DNA of 6,842 bases from Ruminococcaceae bacterium UBA1425. GTDB lineage: Bacteria > Bacillota > Clostridia > Oscillospirales > Acutalibacteraceae. The stretch's first letter is position 1. Each line of letters begins with the position of its first letter. The position numbers and the translations under genes were made by a program. Below, one piece after another: positions 1 through 6,530 of this stretch. Under the pieces are notes generated by a model. It made no database searches. It was given only the letters and a program-made list of their open reading frames with translations, and had not been told where the DNA came from. The stretch spans positions 1-6,842 of the forward strand of contig DCUB01000014.1 in NCBI GenBank assembly GCA_002329365.1, in the 5' to 3' direction.

Positions 1-27
1 TCACCCATGCCGAGCGCACTATTTTTA

Positions 28-66
28 CAGGGCGGAACGGTCTTTTGCCGTTCCGCCCTGTTTTTT
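28..66 (+). terminator. Strong intrinsic terminator for a convergent gene to the left
   Basis: A perfect 13-bp GC-rich stem (28-40 with 48-60) closes a 7-nt loop and is followed by six T residues (61-66) on the plus strand. This is a textbook Rho-independent terminator for transcription entering from the left edge. On the minus strand the stem is followed by TGTAAAAATAG, which has no U-tract, so it is not a good terminator for the minus-strand operon ending at 65. The T-tract overlaps the stop codon (65-67) of the opposing gene. Confidence 0.85.
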
Positions 67-991
67 AATCCTCGTTTTCTTCCGTGCTTTCCGTGTCCGA
101 AACATCCTCGTCCGTTCCGCTTTCGTCCTCGGTTACGCCGCTTTCATCGTCGGTTTGCGTCTCAGTGCCTGCGGCAGACGCTGACGGAGGACTTGTTTCG
201 GGCCGTGCAGTGGTTGTTACCGTTTCCTCCGGCTGCGCCACCTCCTCGGCGGCGGTTGCCTGAAGCGAACCTATATGATAGCCGTTTTCGTCCTCGCGCA
301 GAGTAATTTTCATAAACTTCGAAGGCTCCGGCGCCGTATATTGCCCGCGTTCAAGCTGCGCCCACTCGGAGCCGCCAATATAACCGACAGTAAGTATTAT
401 GGACGAGCCTTTTTTTTCAACGGAAAAAACCTTTGGAGTGTAAATCGGGTTGATGCTCGTAATAGGGATGATGTAAGACTTTTTTTCGGAGTTGTACATG
501 ACGCCGTAGAAGGAATCGGCGACATCGGCGTGAACGAGCTTGACCTCTTTGCCGAACATCTTGATAAAATACTCCTCGACGTCTTCCTGCGGAACAAGAA
601 GTCCCGTTATTTCGCCTTCATAGACGTCGTAGGTGTTCAGCTTGTCGCTGTTGTATATAAGCGCGCTTATTGCGGCGTCGAGCAGGTCTGTCGGCTCGGC
701 TGTGCTCACGTCGTCGAACGGCGACGGGTCGATAACCACAAAAGGCTCGAGGAATTTTTCATATTCGGCTATTTTCGCGCTGTTGTCTGCAACGGCGTTG
801 ATTTTTTCAACACCCATCGAAACGGCGGTGTAAACGCCGAAAACCGCAAAGGCTACAATGAGCAGACCGAGGAAAAAGGCGCCGCCATGCCCCTTGCGCT
901 TTTTGCCCGCCGTATTATTTTTGCCTGCCGCGGCAGAGCCTTCCGACTGCTCCGCTAAAGCCGCTTCGGGCCTGTTGTTGTTTTCGTCCAT
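65..991 (-). CDS. Unrecognised single-pass membrane protein with acidic Ser/Thr-rich C-terminal tail
   Basis: This 308-aa protein is the last gene of the operon, starting 17 nt after proA. The ATG at 991 is chosen because an AAAGGA site lies 8 nt upstream (1000-1005); the open frame extends further 5' but only inside proA. Residues 1-36 are polar and end in a basic KKRKGHGG patch. A hydrophobic segment at about 38-56 is one transmembrane helix or uncleaved signal anchor, so the rest (about 57-308) is probably extracytoplasmic. Residues 75-245 look like a folded domain with mixed helix and strand. Residues 246-308 are low complexity, rich in Thr, Ser, Glu and Asp, and strongly acidic at the end. 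No LPXTG signal or catalytic motif is visible. I do not recognise the family. Its operon place next to proBA does not by itself suggest a role in proline synthesis; an envelope role is inference from topology. Confidence 0.85.
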   Translation of the reverse strand: MDENNNRPEAALAEQSEGSAAAGKNNTAGKKRKGHGGAFFLGLLIVAFAVFGVYTAVSMGVEKINAVADNSAKIAEYEKFLEPFVVIDPSPFDDVSTAEPTDLLDAAISALIYNSDKLNTYDVYEGEITGLLVPQEDVEEYFIKMFGKEVKLVHADVADSFYGVMYNSEKKSYIIPITSINPIYTPKVFSVEKKGSSIILTVGYIGGSEWAQLERGQYTAPEPSKFMKITLREDENGYHIGSLQATAAEEVAQPEETVTTTARPETSPPSASAAGTETQTDDESGVTEDESGTDEDVSDTESTEENED

Positions 992-1008
992 TTCCGATAT
1001 CCTTTCGA

Positions 1009-2253
1009 TTACCTTACCTGACCTGAGCCGAGAATGATATATTTTTCGCTTGTGAGGTTTTTCAGCCCGAGAGGTCCCCTTGCGTGAAGCTTTTGCGTGC
1101 TGATGCCGATTTCCGCGCCGAAGCCGAACTCGCCGCCGTCGGTAAATCTTGTGGAGGCGTTGACGTACACGGCGGCAGCGTCGACCTCCGAGAGAAATTT
1201 CTGCGCCGCCTCGTAGCTTTCGGTAACTATGCATTCGCTGTGACCGGAGCCGTATTTCGCTATATGCTCCGTGGCGTCGTCTATGCTGTTTACAACCTTT
1301 ACGGAAATTACAAGGTCGAGATATTCCGTTCCCCAGTCGTCTTCGGTTGCGGGTACGACGCCGGGAATAATCGAGCCTACTGCTTCGTCGCCGCGGATTT
1401 CCACGTTTTTCGCATCGAGCCTTGCCTTGACGGCAGGCAGCGCGCGCGCGGCGATATCGCGGTGAACAAGCAGGCTTTCGCACGCGTTGCAGACGGACGG
1501 GCGTGAGGTTTTTGCATTGTAAACGATGTCTGCCGCCATATCTACGTCGGCGGAAGCATCGATATATATGTGGCAGTTGCCTACTCCCGTTTCTATAACC
1601 GGCACGTTCGAGCCCTCGACTACGGCGCGTATTAGGCCTGCGCCGCCGCGCGGAATCAGAAGGTCTAAGTATTCGTTCATTTTCATCAGCGCCGTCGCGC
1701 TTTCTCTTGACGTATCGGTGACAAGCTGTATGCAGTCCTCGGGCAGCCCCGCCTTGCCGATGGCGCGGCGCATGACGGACGCTATTGCCGTATTGGAGTT
1801 TATTGCCTCCTTGCCGCCGCGTAGTATGACGGTGTTTCCCGCCTTAAGGCAAAGCGCGGCAGCGTCGGACGTGACGTTGGGCCTCGCCTCGAAAATTACA
1901 CCGATTACTCCGATAGGCACGCTTATCCTGCTTATTTTAAGCCCGTTGGGACGTGTTTCTCCCCATATGACGTTTCCGACGGGGTCGGCCGCCGCCGCAA
2001 TGTCGCGGACACCCTCCGCCATGGCTGCAATGCGCTTGTCGTCAAGGCGCAGTCTGTCGAGCAGGGCTTCGGACATGCCGCTATTTTTGCCGTTTTCCAC
2101 GTCTTTCGCGTTTGCGCTTATTATATCGCCGGCATAAAAAACAAGTGCTTCGGCGATATTTTGAAGCGCCGCGTTTTTAATGTTTGCCCCGGCGCAGGCA
2201 AGTATGCGTTCGGCAGCTCTGGCTCTCGCGCCAAGCTCTTTTATTTCCTTCAT
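1009..2253 (-). CDS. proA: Glutamate-5-semialdehyde dehydrogenase (gamma-glutamyl phosphate reductase)
   Basis: ProA is a cytoplasmic enzyme that reduces gamma-glutamyl phosphate with NADPH to glutamate 5-semialdehyde, which cyclises to pyrroline-5-carboxylate: step two of proline synthesis. The 414-aa product is close to the usual length (E. coli 417). It shows the family landmarks: an N-terminal KELGARA segment, the VIGVIFEARPNVTSDAA stretch (about 117-133), LKAGNTVILRGGKEA (137-150), the RPSVCNA motif with catalytic Cys255, and a C-terminal TGGEFG-like segment (TDGGEFGFG, 371-379) followed by HARGPLG. A TTG nine bases upstream (2262) is in frame, but the AAAGGA site (2265-2270) would be only 2 nt from it and is 11 nt from the ATG at 2253, so the ATG is preferred. 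It lies 44 nt after proB and is surely co-transcribed. No active-site damage is visible. Confidence 0.97.
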   Translation of the reverse strand: MKEIKELGARARAAERILACAGANIKNAALQNIAEALVFYAGDIISANAKDVENGKNSGMSEALLDRLRLDDKRIAAMAEGVRDIAAAADPVGNVIWGETRPNGLKISRISVPIGVIGVIFEARPNVTSDAAALCLKAGNTVILRGGKEAINSNTAIASVMRRAIGKAGLPEDCIQLVTDTSRESATALMKMNEYLDLLIPRGGAGLIRAVVEGSNVPVIETGVGNCHIYIDASADVDMAADIVYNAKTSRPSVCNACESLLVHRDIAARALPAVKARLDAKNVEIRGDEAVGSIIPGVVPATEDDWGTEYLDLVISVKVVNSIDDATEHIAKYGSGHSECIVTESYEAAQKFLSEVDAAAVYVNASTRFTDGGEFGFGAEIGISTQKLHARGPLGLKNLTSEKYIILGSGQVR

Positions 2254-2264
2254 AAAGAACAAAG

Positions 2265-2271
2265 TCCTTTC
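2265..2271 (-). promoter_or_regulatory. Ribosome binding site that decides the proA start
   Basis: GAAAGGA on the minus strand. It sits 2 nt before an in-frame TTG at 2262, too close to work, and 11 nt before the ATG at 2253. This supports the ATG. The same core precedes proB and the last gene of the operon at 8 nt. Confidence 0.7.
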
Positions 2272-2297
2272 AGAGTGATGTTAAAAGATATATCCGG

Positions 2298-3089
2298 CTA
2301 CTCCCCGCGTTTCGCCGCCTTGAACAGCGTTCCCGTCTGCCTGCCTTCAAGCAGCCTGTAAATGTCCTCCGGGTTTGCGCCGTTCATCACCACCGTATCG
2401 ATGCCGGACTGTGTGGCGAGCTTTGCGGCCGTAATCTTTGTCGCCATGCCGCCCGTGCCGAGAGAGGAGCCGCTCGGCCCTGCCGCCGATATTATTTCGT
2501 CGTCTATGTTTTCGACTACGGGGATAAGCACGGCGTTTTCGTCCTCGCAGGGATTCGCGCTGAAAAGCCCGTCGATATCGGAAAGGATAATAAGCGCGTC
2601 CGCCTTTATAAGCCTCGCGACGTGCGCCGAGAGGTTGTCGTTGTCGCCGTATACTATTTCCTCGACCGCCACGCTGTCGTTTTCGTTTATTATCGGTATA
2701 GCGCCGTACTCGAACAGCTTTTCAAAGGAATTTATAAGATTTTCCCTGCGCTCGCCGTTATCAATGTCGCTCCTTGTAATGAGCAGCTGACCGACGATAT
2801 GGCCGTATTCGCCGAACAGCTTGTCGTACATAAACATAAGTTCGCACTGGCCGACGGTTGCCGCCGCCTGCCTGCCGGGAGTGTCGTGCGGACGCTCCTT
2901 AAGACCTAATTTAACGGCGCCGATGCCTATGGCGCCCGACGTTACGAGAGCTATCTGCATGCCGGAATTCTGAAGATCAGACAGCACCTCCGCGAGGCGG
3001 CGCATTCTCCTTACGTTCGTTTTGCCCGTGCCGTATGTGAGTGTGGACGTGCCCACCTTGACAACGATTCTTTTTGCATCCTTTAACAT
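2298..3089 (-). CDS. proB: Glutamate 5-kinase, short form without a PUA domain
   Basis: ProB phosphorylates the gamma-carboxyl of L-glutamate with ATP, the first and normally proline-inhibited step of proline synthesis. The 263-aa protein is a complete amino-acid-kinase domain: VVKVGTSTL at 9-17 (Lys11), LVTSGAIGIG at 48-57 (Ser51), NENDSVA at 135-141 (Asp138), GDNDNLSAH at 148-156 (Asn150), ILSDIDGLF at 168-176 and GTGGMATKI at 211-219 (Lys218). These match the functional residues of E. coli ProB with a constant offset of one. E. coli ProB has about 367 residues because of a C-terminal PUA domain. Here the protein stops soon after the kinase fold with KAAKRGE and a TAG, and no PUA-like sequence follows. 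The ATG has an AAAGGA site 8 nt upstream (3098-3103). It starts 20 nt after the FHA gene. Short ProB forms are known, so this is probably not a truncation. Confidence 0.97.
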   Translation of the reverse strand: MLKDAKRIVVKVGTSTLTYGTGKTNVRRMRRLAEVLSDLQNSGMQIALVTSGAIGIGAVKLGLKERPHDTPGRQAAATVGQCELMFMYDKLFGEYGHIVGQLLITRSDIDNGERRENLINSFEKLFEYGAIPIINENDSVAVEEIVYGDNDNLSAHVARLIKADALIILSDIDGLFSANPCEDENAVLIPVVENIDDEIISAAGPSGSSLGTGGMATKITAAKLATQSGIDTVVMNGANPEDIYRLLEGRQTGTLFKAAKRGE

Positions 3090-3109
3090 TTTTGCTGTCC
3101 TTTCAAAGT

Positions 3110-3514
3110 TTATCCGTCTGTTCCGAATTTATAGGCAAAGCTGCCGAACGACACGGTGTCGCCGTTTTCAAGTACCGTCCTTGAGTTAATACGCCTGCCG
3201 TTGACGAAAATGCCTGTTTTTGAATAGGTGTCTATGACCGTCCAGCCCTTTTTACGCCGCGCGACAACGCCGTGGAATCTTGAAACGGAGTCATCGTCGG
3301 CGACAATGTCGCATGCGGAGCTTCTGCCGACCGCGTTTTCCCAGTTTTTCAGCTGCATAGTGTTGCCTGATTTGACCTCGGTCAAAAAAGCCCGCTCGGG
3401 AGAACGGAACCTGTGGCGGAACAGTGACAAGGCGCAGTATATCAGCACAACAGAACCGAGCACCGGCAGCGCCCAGCGTGAAAAAGCCGTGAGAATATCC
3501 GCAATGTCGTCCAA
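3110..3514 (-). CDS. Membrane-anchored FHA-domain protein
   Basis: First gene of the operon. With the TTG at 3514 as start it encodes 134 aa. A hydrophobic helix at about 14-32 (WALPVLGSVVLIYCALSL) anchors it in the membrane, followed by basic residues (RHRFR) that suggest a cytoplasmic C-terminus. Residues 59-131 form an FHA domain, a phosphothreonine-binding module: the GRS motif (63-65), SRFHG with Ser78 and His81, and the VNGRRI loop with Asn105, then a strand ending in GDTVSFG. FHA domains in Gram-positive bacteria often read Ser/Thr kinase signals on cell division or wall proteins; that role here is inference. The start is uncertain. An in-frame TTG at 3535 would add seven residues and has only AGGGTGA 10 nt upstream, while the TTG at 3514 has AAAGGG 10 nt upstream (3525-3530) and puts the helix near the N-terminus. 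There is no ATG before the helix. Confidence 0.9.
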   Translation of the reverse strand: MDDIADILTAFSRWALPVLGSVVLIYCALSLFRHRFRSPERAFLTEVKSGNTMQLKNWENAVGRSSACDIVADDDSVSRFHGVVARRKKGWTVIDTYSKTGIFVNGRRINSRTVLENGDTVSFGSFAYKFGTDG

Positions 3515-3566
3515 GACGCTCCCGCCCTTTAACAAATGTCTAAAATCACCCTAAAGATATTATAAT

Positions 3567-3595
3567 ATTATAACAAACATTTTAATAAAAAACAA
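3567..3595 (-). promoter_or_regulatory. Promoter of the FHA-proB-proA operon
   Basis: On the minus strand, TTGTTT (3595-3590), a 17-bp spacer and a perfect TATAAT (3572-3567) form a sigma-A-type promoter. Transcription would begin near 3560, giving a leader of about 25-46 nt depending on which TTG is used. A second TATAAT lies 8 bp downstream (3564-3559) without a good -35 box. Confidence 0.7.
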
Positions 3596-3713
3596 TAGCG
3601 AAAATGCAGGCATTACGACAAAAATTTTTCAACACGGACGGATTTGTCATCCTGATTTTTTGATTAATATCAAGGCGAAGGCGGCAATAATATTAACGTA
3701 TAAATGAACAAAC

Positions 3714-3718
3714 GGAGG
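3714..3718 (+). promoter_or_regulatory. Ribosome binding site that decides the start of the glycosyltransferase gene
   Basis: GGAGG lies 6 nt before the ATG at 3725. An in-frame ATG at 3704 lies upstream of this site and has no purine-rich site at a proper distance, so translation very probably starts at 3725. Confidence 0.8.
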
Positions 3719-3724
3719 GCGAAC

Positions 3725-6313
3725 ATGAAAAACGGTTTTCCGCTTAAAATATCCGTCATTATGCCCGTTTACAACAACGGCAAATCACTTAACGGGAGCA
3801 TAAAAAGCGTCCTTGCCCAGACAATGCCCGCGTCCGACTTCGAGCTTATCCTTTCGGACGACGGTTCAACGGACGGCAGCGGCGACATCTGCCGTCAGCT
3901 TGCCGACGCCAACGAAAATATAAGGCATTTACGCGAAGAAAACCGCGGCGTATCGGCGGCGCGCAACCTCGGCATAAAAAACGCGCGCGGGAAATACATC
4001 ATGTTCCTTGACGCCGACGACGTCCTTTCAAAAAACGCGCTTAGCGAAATATACGCTTTTTTTGAGGAGCATTACGGCGATACGGACGTGGTGACATACA
4101 GGATTCATTACGTCGAGCACGGGCGCGTAAACCCGCCGCACAAGCGCTTTGAGATTTTGAAGGAGCGCGGAGTTTACAGCATCGACGGTTATGAAAACAT
4201 GAACATCCTGCAGACAACTATAAACGTCTGCGTCAAAAACGACCGTTTCGTCCTGTTTGACGAAAGGCTTGACCTCGCGGAGGACCAGCTTTTCATAACG
4301 TCGCGCGTTATGAAAAAGCGCACGATAGGCTTTGTGCCCGAGGCGGTATACACATACAACAGAAGCCCATTCTCGTCGTCGTCTTTAAAAAGCCACCCTT
4401 ACCTGTGTTTTGACGGCATGACTTATTTTTTCACACGTCTTACCGAATTAAAAACAGGCGGCAGGCTTCACCCGTATATCCAGTCGCTCATACTTTACAA
4501 TATCGGCTGGCGCGCCGCGTCCGACAGGCTTGTGGCACACGGGCTGCAAGCCGTGGAGTACGAGCGGCGTCTTAAGACGCTGCGGAGTTTTTTGGAACCT
4601 GTTTTTGTAAAGACGATATGTAATTTTATATACGCCGACGCGCAGACAAAGCTGTTTTTCCTCGCGCTTAAGGGTGAAAAATGCAGGCTGTATGCCGGTG
4701 CTTCGGGTTATTCTGTTGTCTGCGCAAACGAGCAGGTATTCTGCTCGGAAAGCGCCGATATCATTTTTTCAAAGCTGAATGTCCGAAACGGAGTGCTGAC
4801 GGCTACGGGCAGGCTCGGCACGGTTGTTCCCGGCGACGTAACACAGGAGCTGCTTGTAAACGGCGAAAGCGTACCGCTGTTCGTTTCAAACGGCTCGGGT
4901 ACGGGACAGCCGTCGTCATTATGCTTTGATTTACGTCAGCCGATAAACGGCGGCGGACGATTCGATTTCGCAGTGCGGCTCGGCGGACAGGCAAAGGTAA
5001 AAACGCAACTGCTTTTCGGTCCTTTTTGCAGGGTTAACGGGGAAATAACGGAGGCGGCGTGCGACGGGTATATCCTGCGAGCCGAAGCTTCAAAGGGATA
5101 TATAACAGCAGCCGCGGCAAAAGAAAAGGAGCTTTCGGCGCTGCGAAAAAAGGAGGATGCGGCAGTCCTCCGCCGTGACCCGCGCGCCTTTATCTACCGC
5201 GCCGTGCAAAGGCTTTCGCCGTCCGGGAGGATCTGGCTTTACAGCGACGCGGCGGGAGTTTACGGCAACGGCTATCTCCAGTTCATGCACGATGCCCCGA
5301 AAAAGGACGGCATAAAAAGATACTACGTCATAAACGACCCGAACGTGAAAAACGCGCTGAAAAACAAAGCGCTCCGGCGCCGCGAAACCGTAAGCCACGG
5401 CAGCCGAAAGCACAAGCTGCTGTTTTTGGGCAGCGAAAAAATATTAGCCTCATATATAAGCCCCGACATTGTCTGCCCGTTCGGAAAGGAACCCATGCGC
5501 AGGTACGCGGACGTCTTCGGCGGCGAGATAATATACCTCCAGCACGGCGTAATGCACGCCGATCTGCCGAAGCTCTACGCAAAGGAGAAATGCATTGCCG
5601 ACAAAATCGTTGTTTCGTCGCCCTTTGAAAAGAAAAAGCTGACAAACGGCTACCACTACCGCGACGACGACCTGATACCCTGCGGAATGCCGGAGCTCGA
5701 GCTGCTGAACGACGACCGGAAGCCCTTCAGAAGACTGATATATATGCCGTCGTGGCGGGCGGCGTATATCGGCGGCTTCGTTAACAACACGCGAGCCGCC
5801 AGCGAAGCCGTTTTCAAAGGCTCGGATTTTTACAAGGCCGTTTCGGAGCTTATAAACTCCGGAAAGCTTTCGGAATTCCTCCGGGAATACGACATGTATC
5901 TCGACATAAAAAGCCATCCCGTTTTCAGCTGCTACGACAAATTTTTTGAGATAAAAAACGACCGCGTCACGTTTACGGCGGCAAAGATATGCCCCGCCGA
6001 CTATCCCATGCTTATAACCGACTTTTCCTCGTGCGTTTATGATTTTGTTTACCTTCGCCGTCCCGTTGTATATTTCATACCCGATTACGAGCTGTTCCTC
6101 TCGGGCGCGCTGCACAGCTACTGCTCGCTTGACGTGCCGCTCGAGGAGGGCTTCGGCGCGCTGACGCGGACAGCCGGAGAGCTTGTGGACGAGCTGAAAA
6201 AAACGGCGGCGAACGGATTTATGCCCGAACAAAAATACAAAGACAGAATGGAAGCGTTTTTTGACTGCCGCAAAGCACCGCACAGGAAGCTTTTATACGA
6301 ATCGTGTAAATGA
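3725..6313 (+). CDS. Bifunctional family 2 glycosyltransferase / CDP-glycerol glycerophosphotransferase-like protein
   Basis: An 862-aa two-enzyme fusion. Residues 7 to about 215 are a GT-A fold family 2 glycosyltransferase: ISVIMPVYNN (9-18), DDGSTDGS (45-52), the metal-binding DADD (96-99) and a likely catalytic ED pair (186-187). Residues 215-340 are mostly helical. Residues 340-440 are strand-rich and unassigned. Residues about 500-855 resemble the CDP-glycerol glycerophosphotransferase (TagF/TarF) domain: IWLYSDAAG (503-511), YLQHGV with His607, VVSSPFEKK (629-637), CGMPE (653-657), YMPSWR (673-678), SHP with His731 and TDFSSCVYDF (765-774). His607 and His731 probably match the two catalytic histidines of TagF. 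Known enzymes of the second type add glycerol-phosphate from CDP-glycerol to wall polymers, so this protein probably acts at the inner membrane face on a teichoic, capsular or glycan polymer. Donor and acceptor cannot be read from the sequence. It has no transmembrane helix or signal peptide. The stop (TGA, 6311-6313) has no obvious own terminator, so transcription may run on into the tRNA region. No partner gene lies nearby. Confidence 0.93.
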   Translation: MKNGFPLKISVIMPVYNNGKSLNGSIKSVLAQTMPASDFELILSDDGSTDGSGDICRQLADANENIRHLREENRGVSAARNLGIKNARGKYIMFLDADDVLSKNALSEIYAFFEEHYGDTDVVTYRIHYVEHGRVNPPHKRFEILKERGVYSIDGYENMNILQTTINVCVKNDRFVLFDERLDLAEDQLFITSRVMKKRTIGFVPEAVYTYNRSPFSSSSLKSHPYLCFDGMTYFFTRLTELKTGGRLHPYIQSLILYNIGWRAASDRLVAHGLQAVEYERRLKTLRSFLEPVFVKTICNFIYADAQTKLFFLALKGEKCRLYAGASGYSVVCANEQVFCSESADIIFSKLNVRNGVLTATGRLGTVVPGDVTQELLVNGESVPLFVSNGSGTGQPSSLCFDLRQPINGGGRFDFAVRLGGQAKVKTQLLFGPFCRVNGEITEAACDGYILRAEASKGYITAAAAKEKELSALRKKEDAAVLRRDPRAFIYRAVQRLSPSGRIWLYSDAAGVYGNGYLQFMHDAPKKDGIKRYYVINDPNVKNALKNKALRRRETVSHGSRKHKLLFLGSEKILASYISPDIVCPFGKEPMRRYADVFGGEIIYLQHGVMHADLPKLYAKEKCIADKIVVSSPFEKKKLTNGYHYRDDDLIPCGMPELELLNDDRKPFRRLIYMPSWRAAYIGGFVNNTRAASEAVFKGSDFYKAVSELINSGKLSEFLREYDMYLDIKSHPVFSCYDKFFEIKNDRVTFTAAKICPADYPMLITDFSSCVYDFVYLRRPVVYFIPDYELFLSGALHSYCSLDVPLEEGFGALTRTAGELVDELKKTAANGFMPEQKYKDRMEAFFDCRKAPHRKLLYESCK

Positions 6314-6346
6314 CGATACCGGCGATAACGAATTTTAAAAATAATC

Positions 6347-6375
6347 TTGACAAAGCTTACGAAAGGCTTTATAAT
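6347..6375 (+). promoter_or_regulatory. Perfect-consensus sigma-A promoter upstream of tRNA-Ala
   Basis: TTGACA (6347-6352), exactly 17 bp, then TATAAT (6370-6375), starting 34 nt after the glycosyltransferase stop codon. Both boxes and the spacing are consensus. The start site should be near 6381-6383, about 150 nt before the tRNA. I see no comparable promoter closer to the tRNA. Confidence 0.88.
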
Positions 6376-6379
6376 TTTT

Positions 6380-6404
6380 TTGCGTTTGAATGGAAGAAAC
6401 GCAA
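6380..6404 (+). other. Stem-loop at the predicted 5' end of the tRNA-Ala transcript
   Basis: TTGCGTTT (6380-6387) and AAACGCAA (6397-6404) form a perfect 8-bp stem with a 9-nt loop, beginning almost exactly at the predicted transcription start. No T-tract follows, so it is not a terminator. It could protect the 5' end, be a processing site, or be a regulator-binding palindrome overlapping the start. Confidence 0.5.
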
Positions 6405-6429
6405 GGCAAGTATATGTTTTGCTTTTATC

Positions 6430-6449
6430 GGAACGCGTATATGCGTTCC
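6430..6449 (+). other. Second stem-loop in the tRNA-Ala leader
   Basis: GGAACGC (6430-6436) and GCGTTCC (6443-6449) form a perfect 7-bp stem around GTATAT, extendable by a G-U pair. The following bases are CTGTATAAC, so it is not a terminator. The leader from 6382 to 6530 has no open frame with a ribosome site; structure is its main visible content. Confidence 0.5.
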
Positions 6450-6530
6450 CTGTATAACAGCGGCTTTTGCGATATGCTTCCTGACGTCGCACGGACGCGT
6501 TATGCCAATCCGTTTACAATTTTAATAAAC

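Noticed and set aside
275..958. Long plus-strand open frame (227 aa) antisense to the membrane protein gene
   Set aside because: It has no ribosome site or recognisable domain and mirrors the coding bias of the minus-strand gene.
992..1483. Upstream extension of the last minus-strand gene, giving 472 aa
   Set aside because: The added part lies inside proA in another frame, is very Arg-rich and unlike a real protein, and the ATG at 991 has its own ribosome site.
1526..2137. Plus-strand open frame (203 aa) antisense to proA
   Set aside because: Its composition is dominated by Ser, Ala, Pro and Ile from reversed proA codons; there is no start signal.
5450..6283. Long minus-strand open frame (277 aa) antisense to the glycosyltransferase gene
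   Set aside because: It is a shadow of a conserved domain on the plus strand, with no family features or start signal.
6430..6449. Leader hairpin as a terminator of the glycosyltransferase gene
   Set aside because: The stem is good but no T-tract follows on either strand.
6310..6525. 71-aa frame overlapping the glycosyltransferase stop by ATGA
   Set aside because: The overlap looks like translational coupling, but the frame contains a consensus promoter and both leader stem-loops, has no recognisable protein pattern and runs up to the tRNA.
6382..6530. T-box riboswitch in the tRNA leader
   Set aside because: There is no T-box consensus, no specifier-loop architecture and no regulated coding gene or terminator/antiterminator pair downstream.
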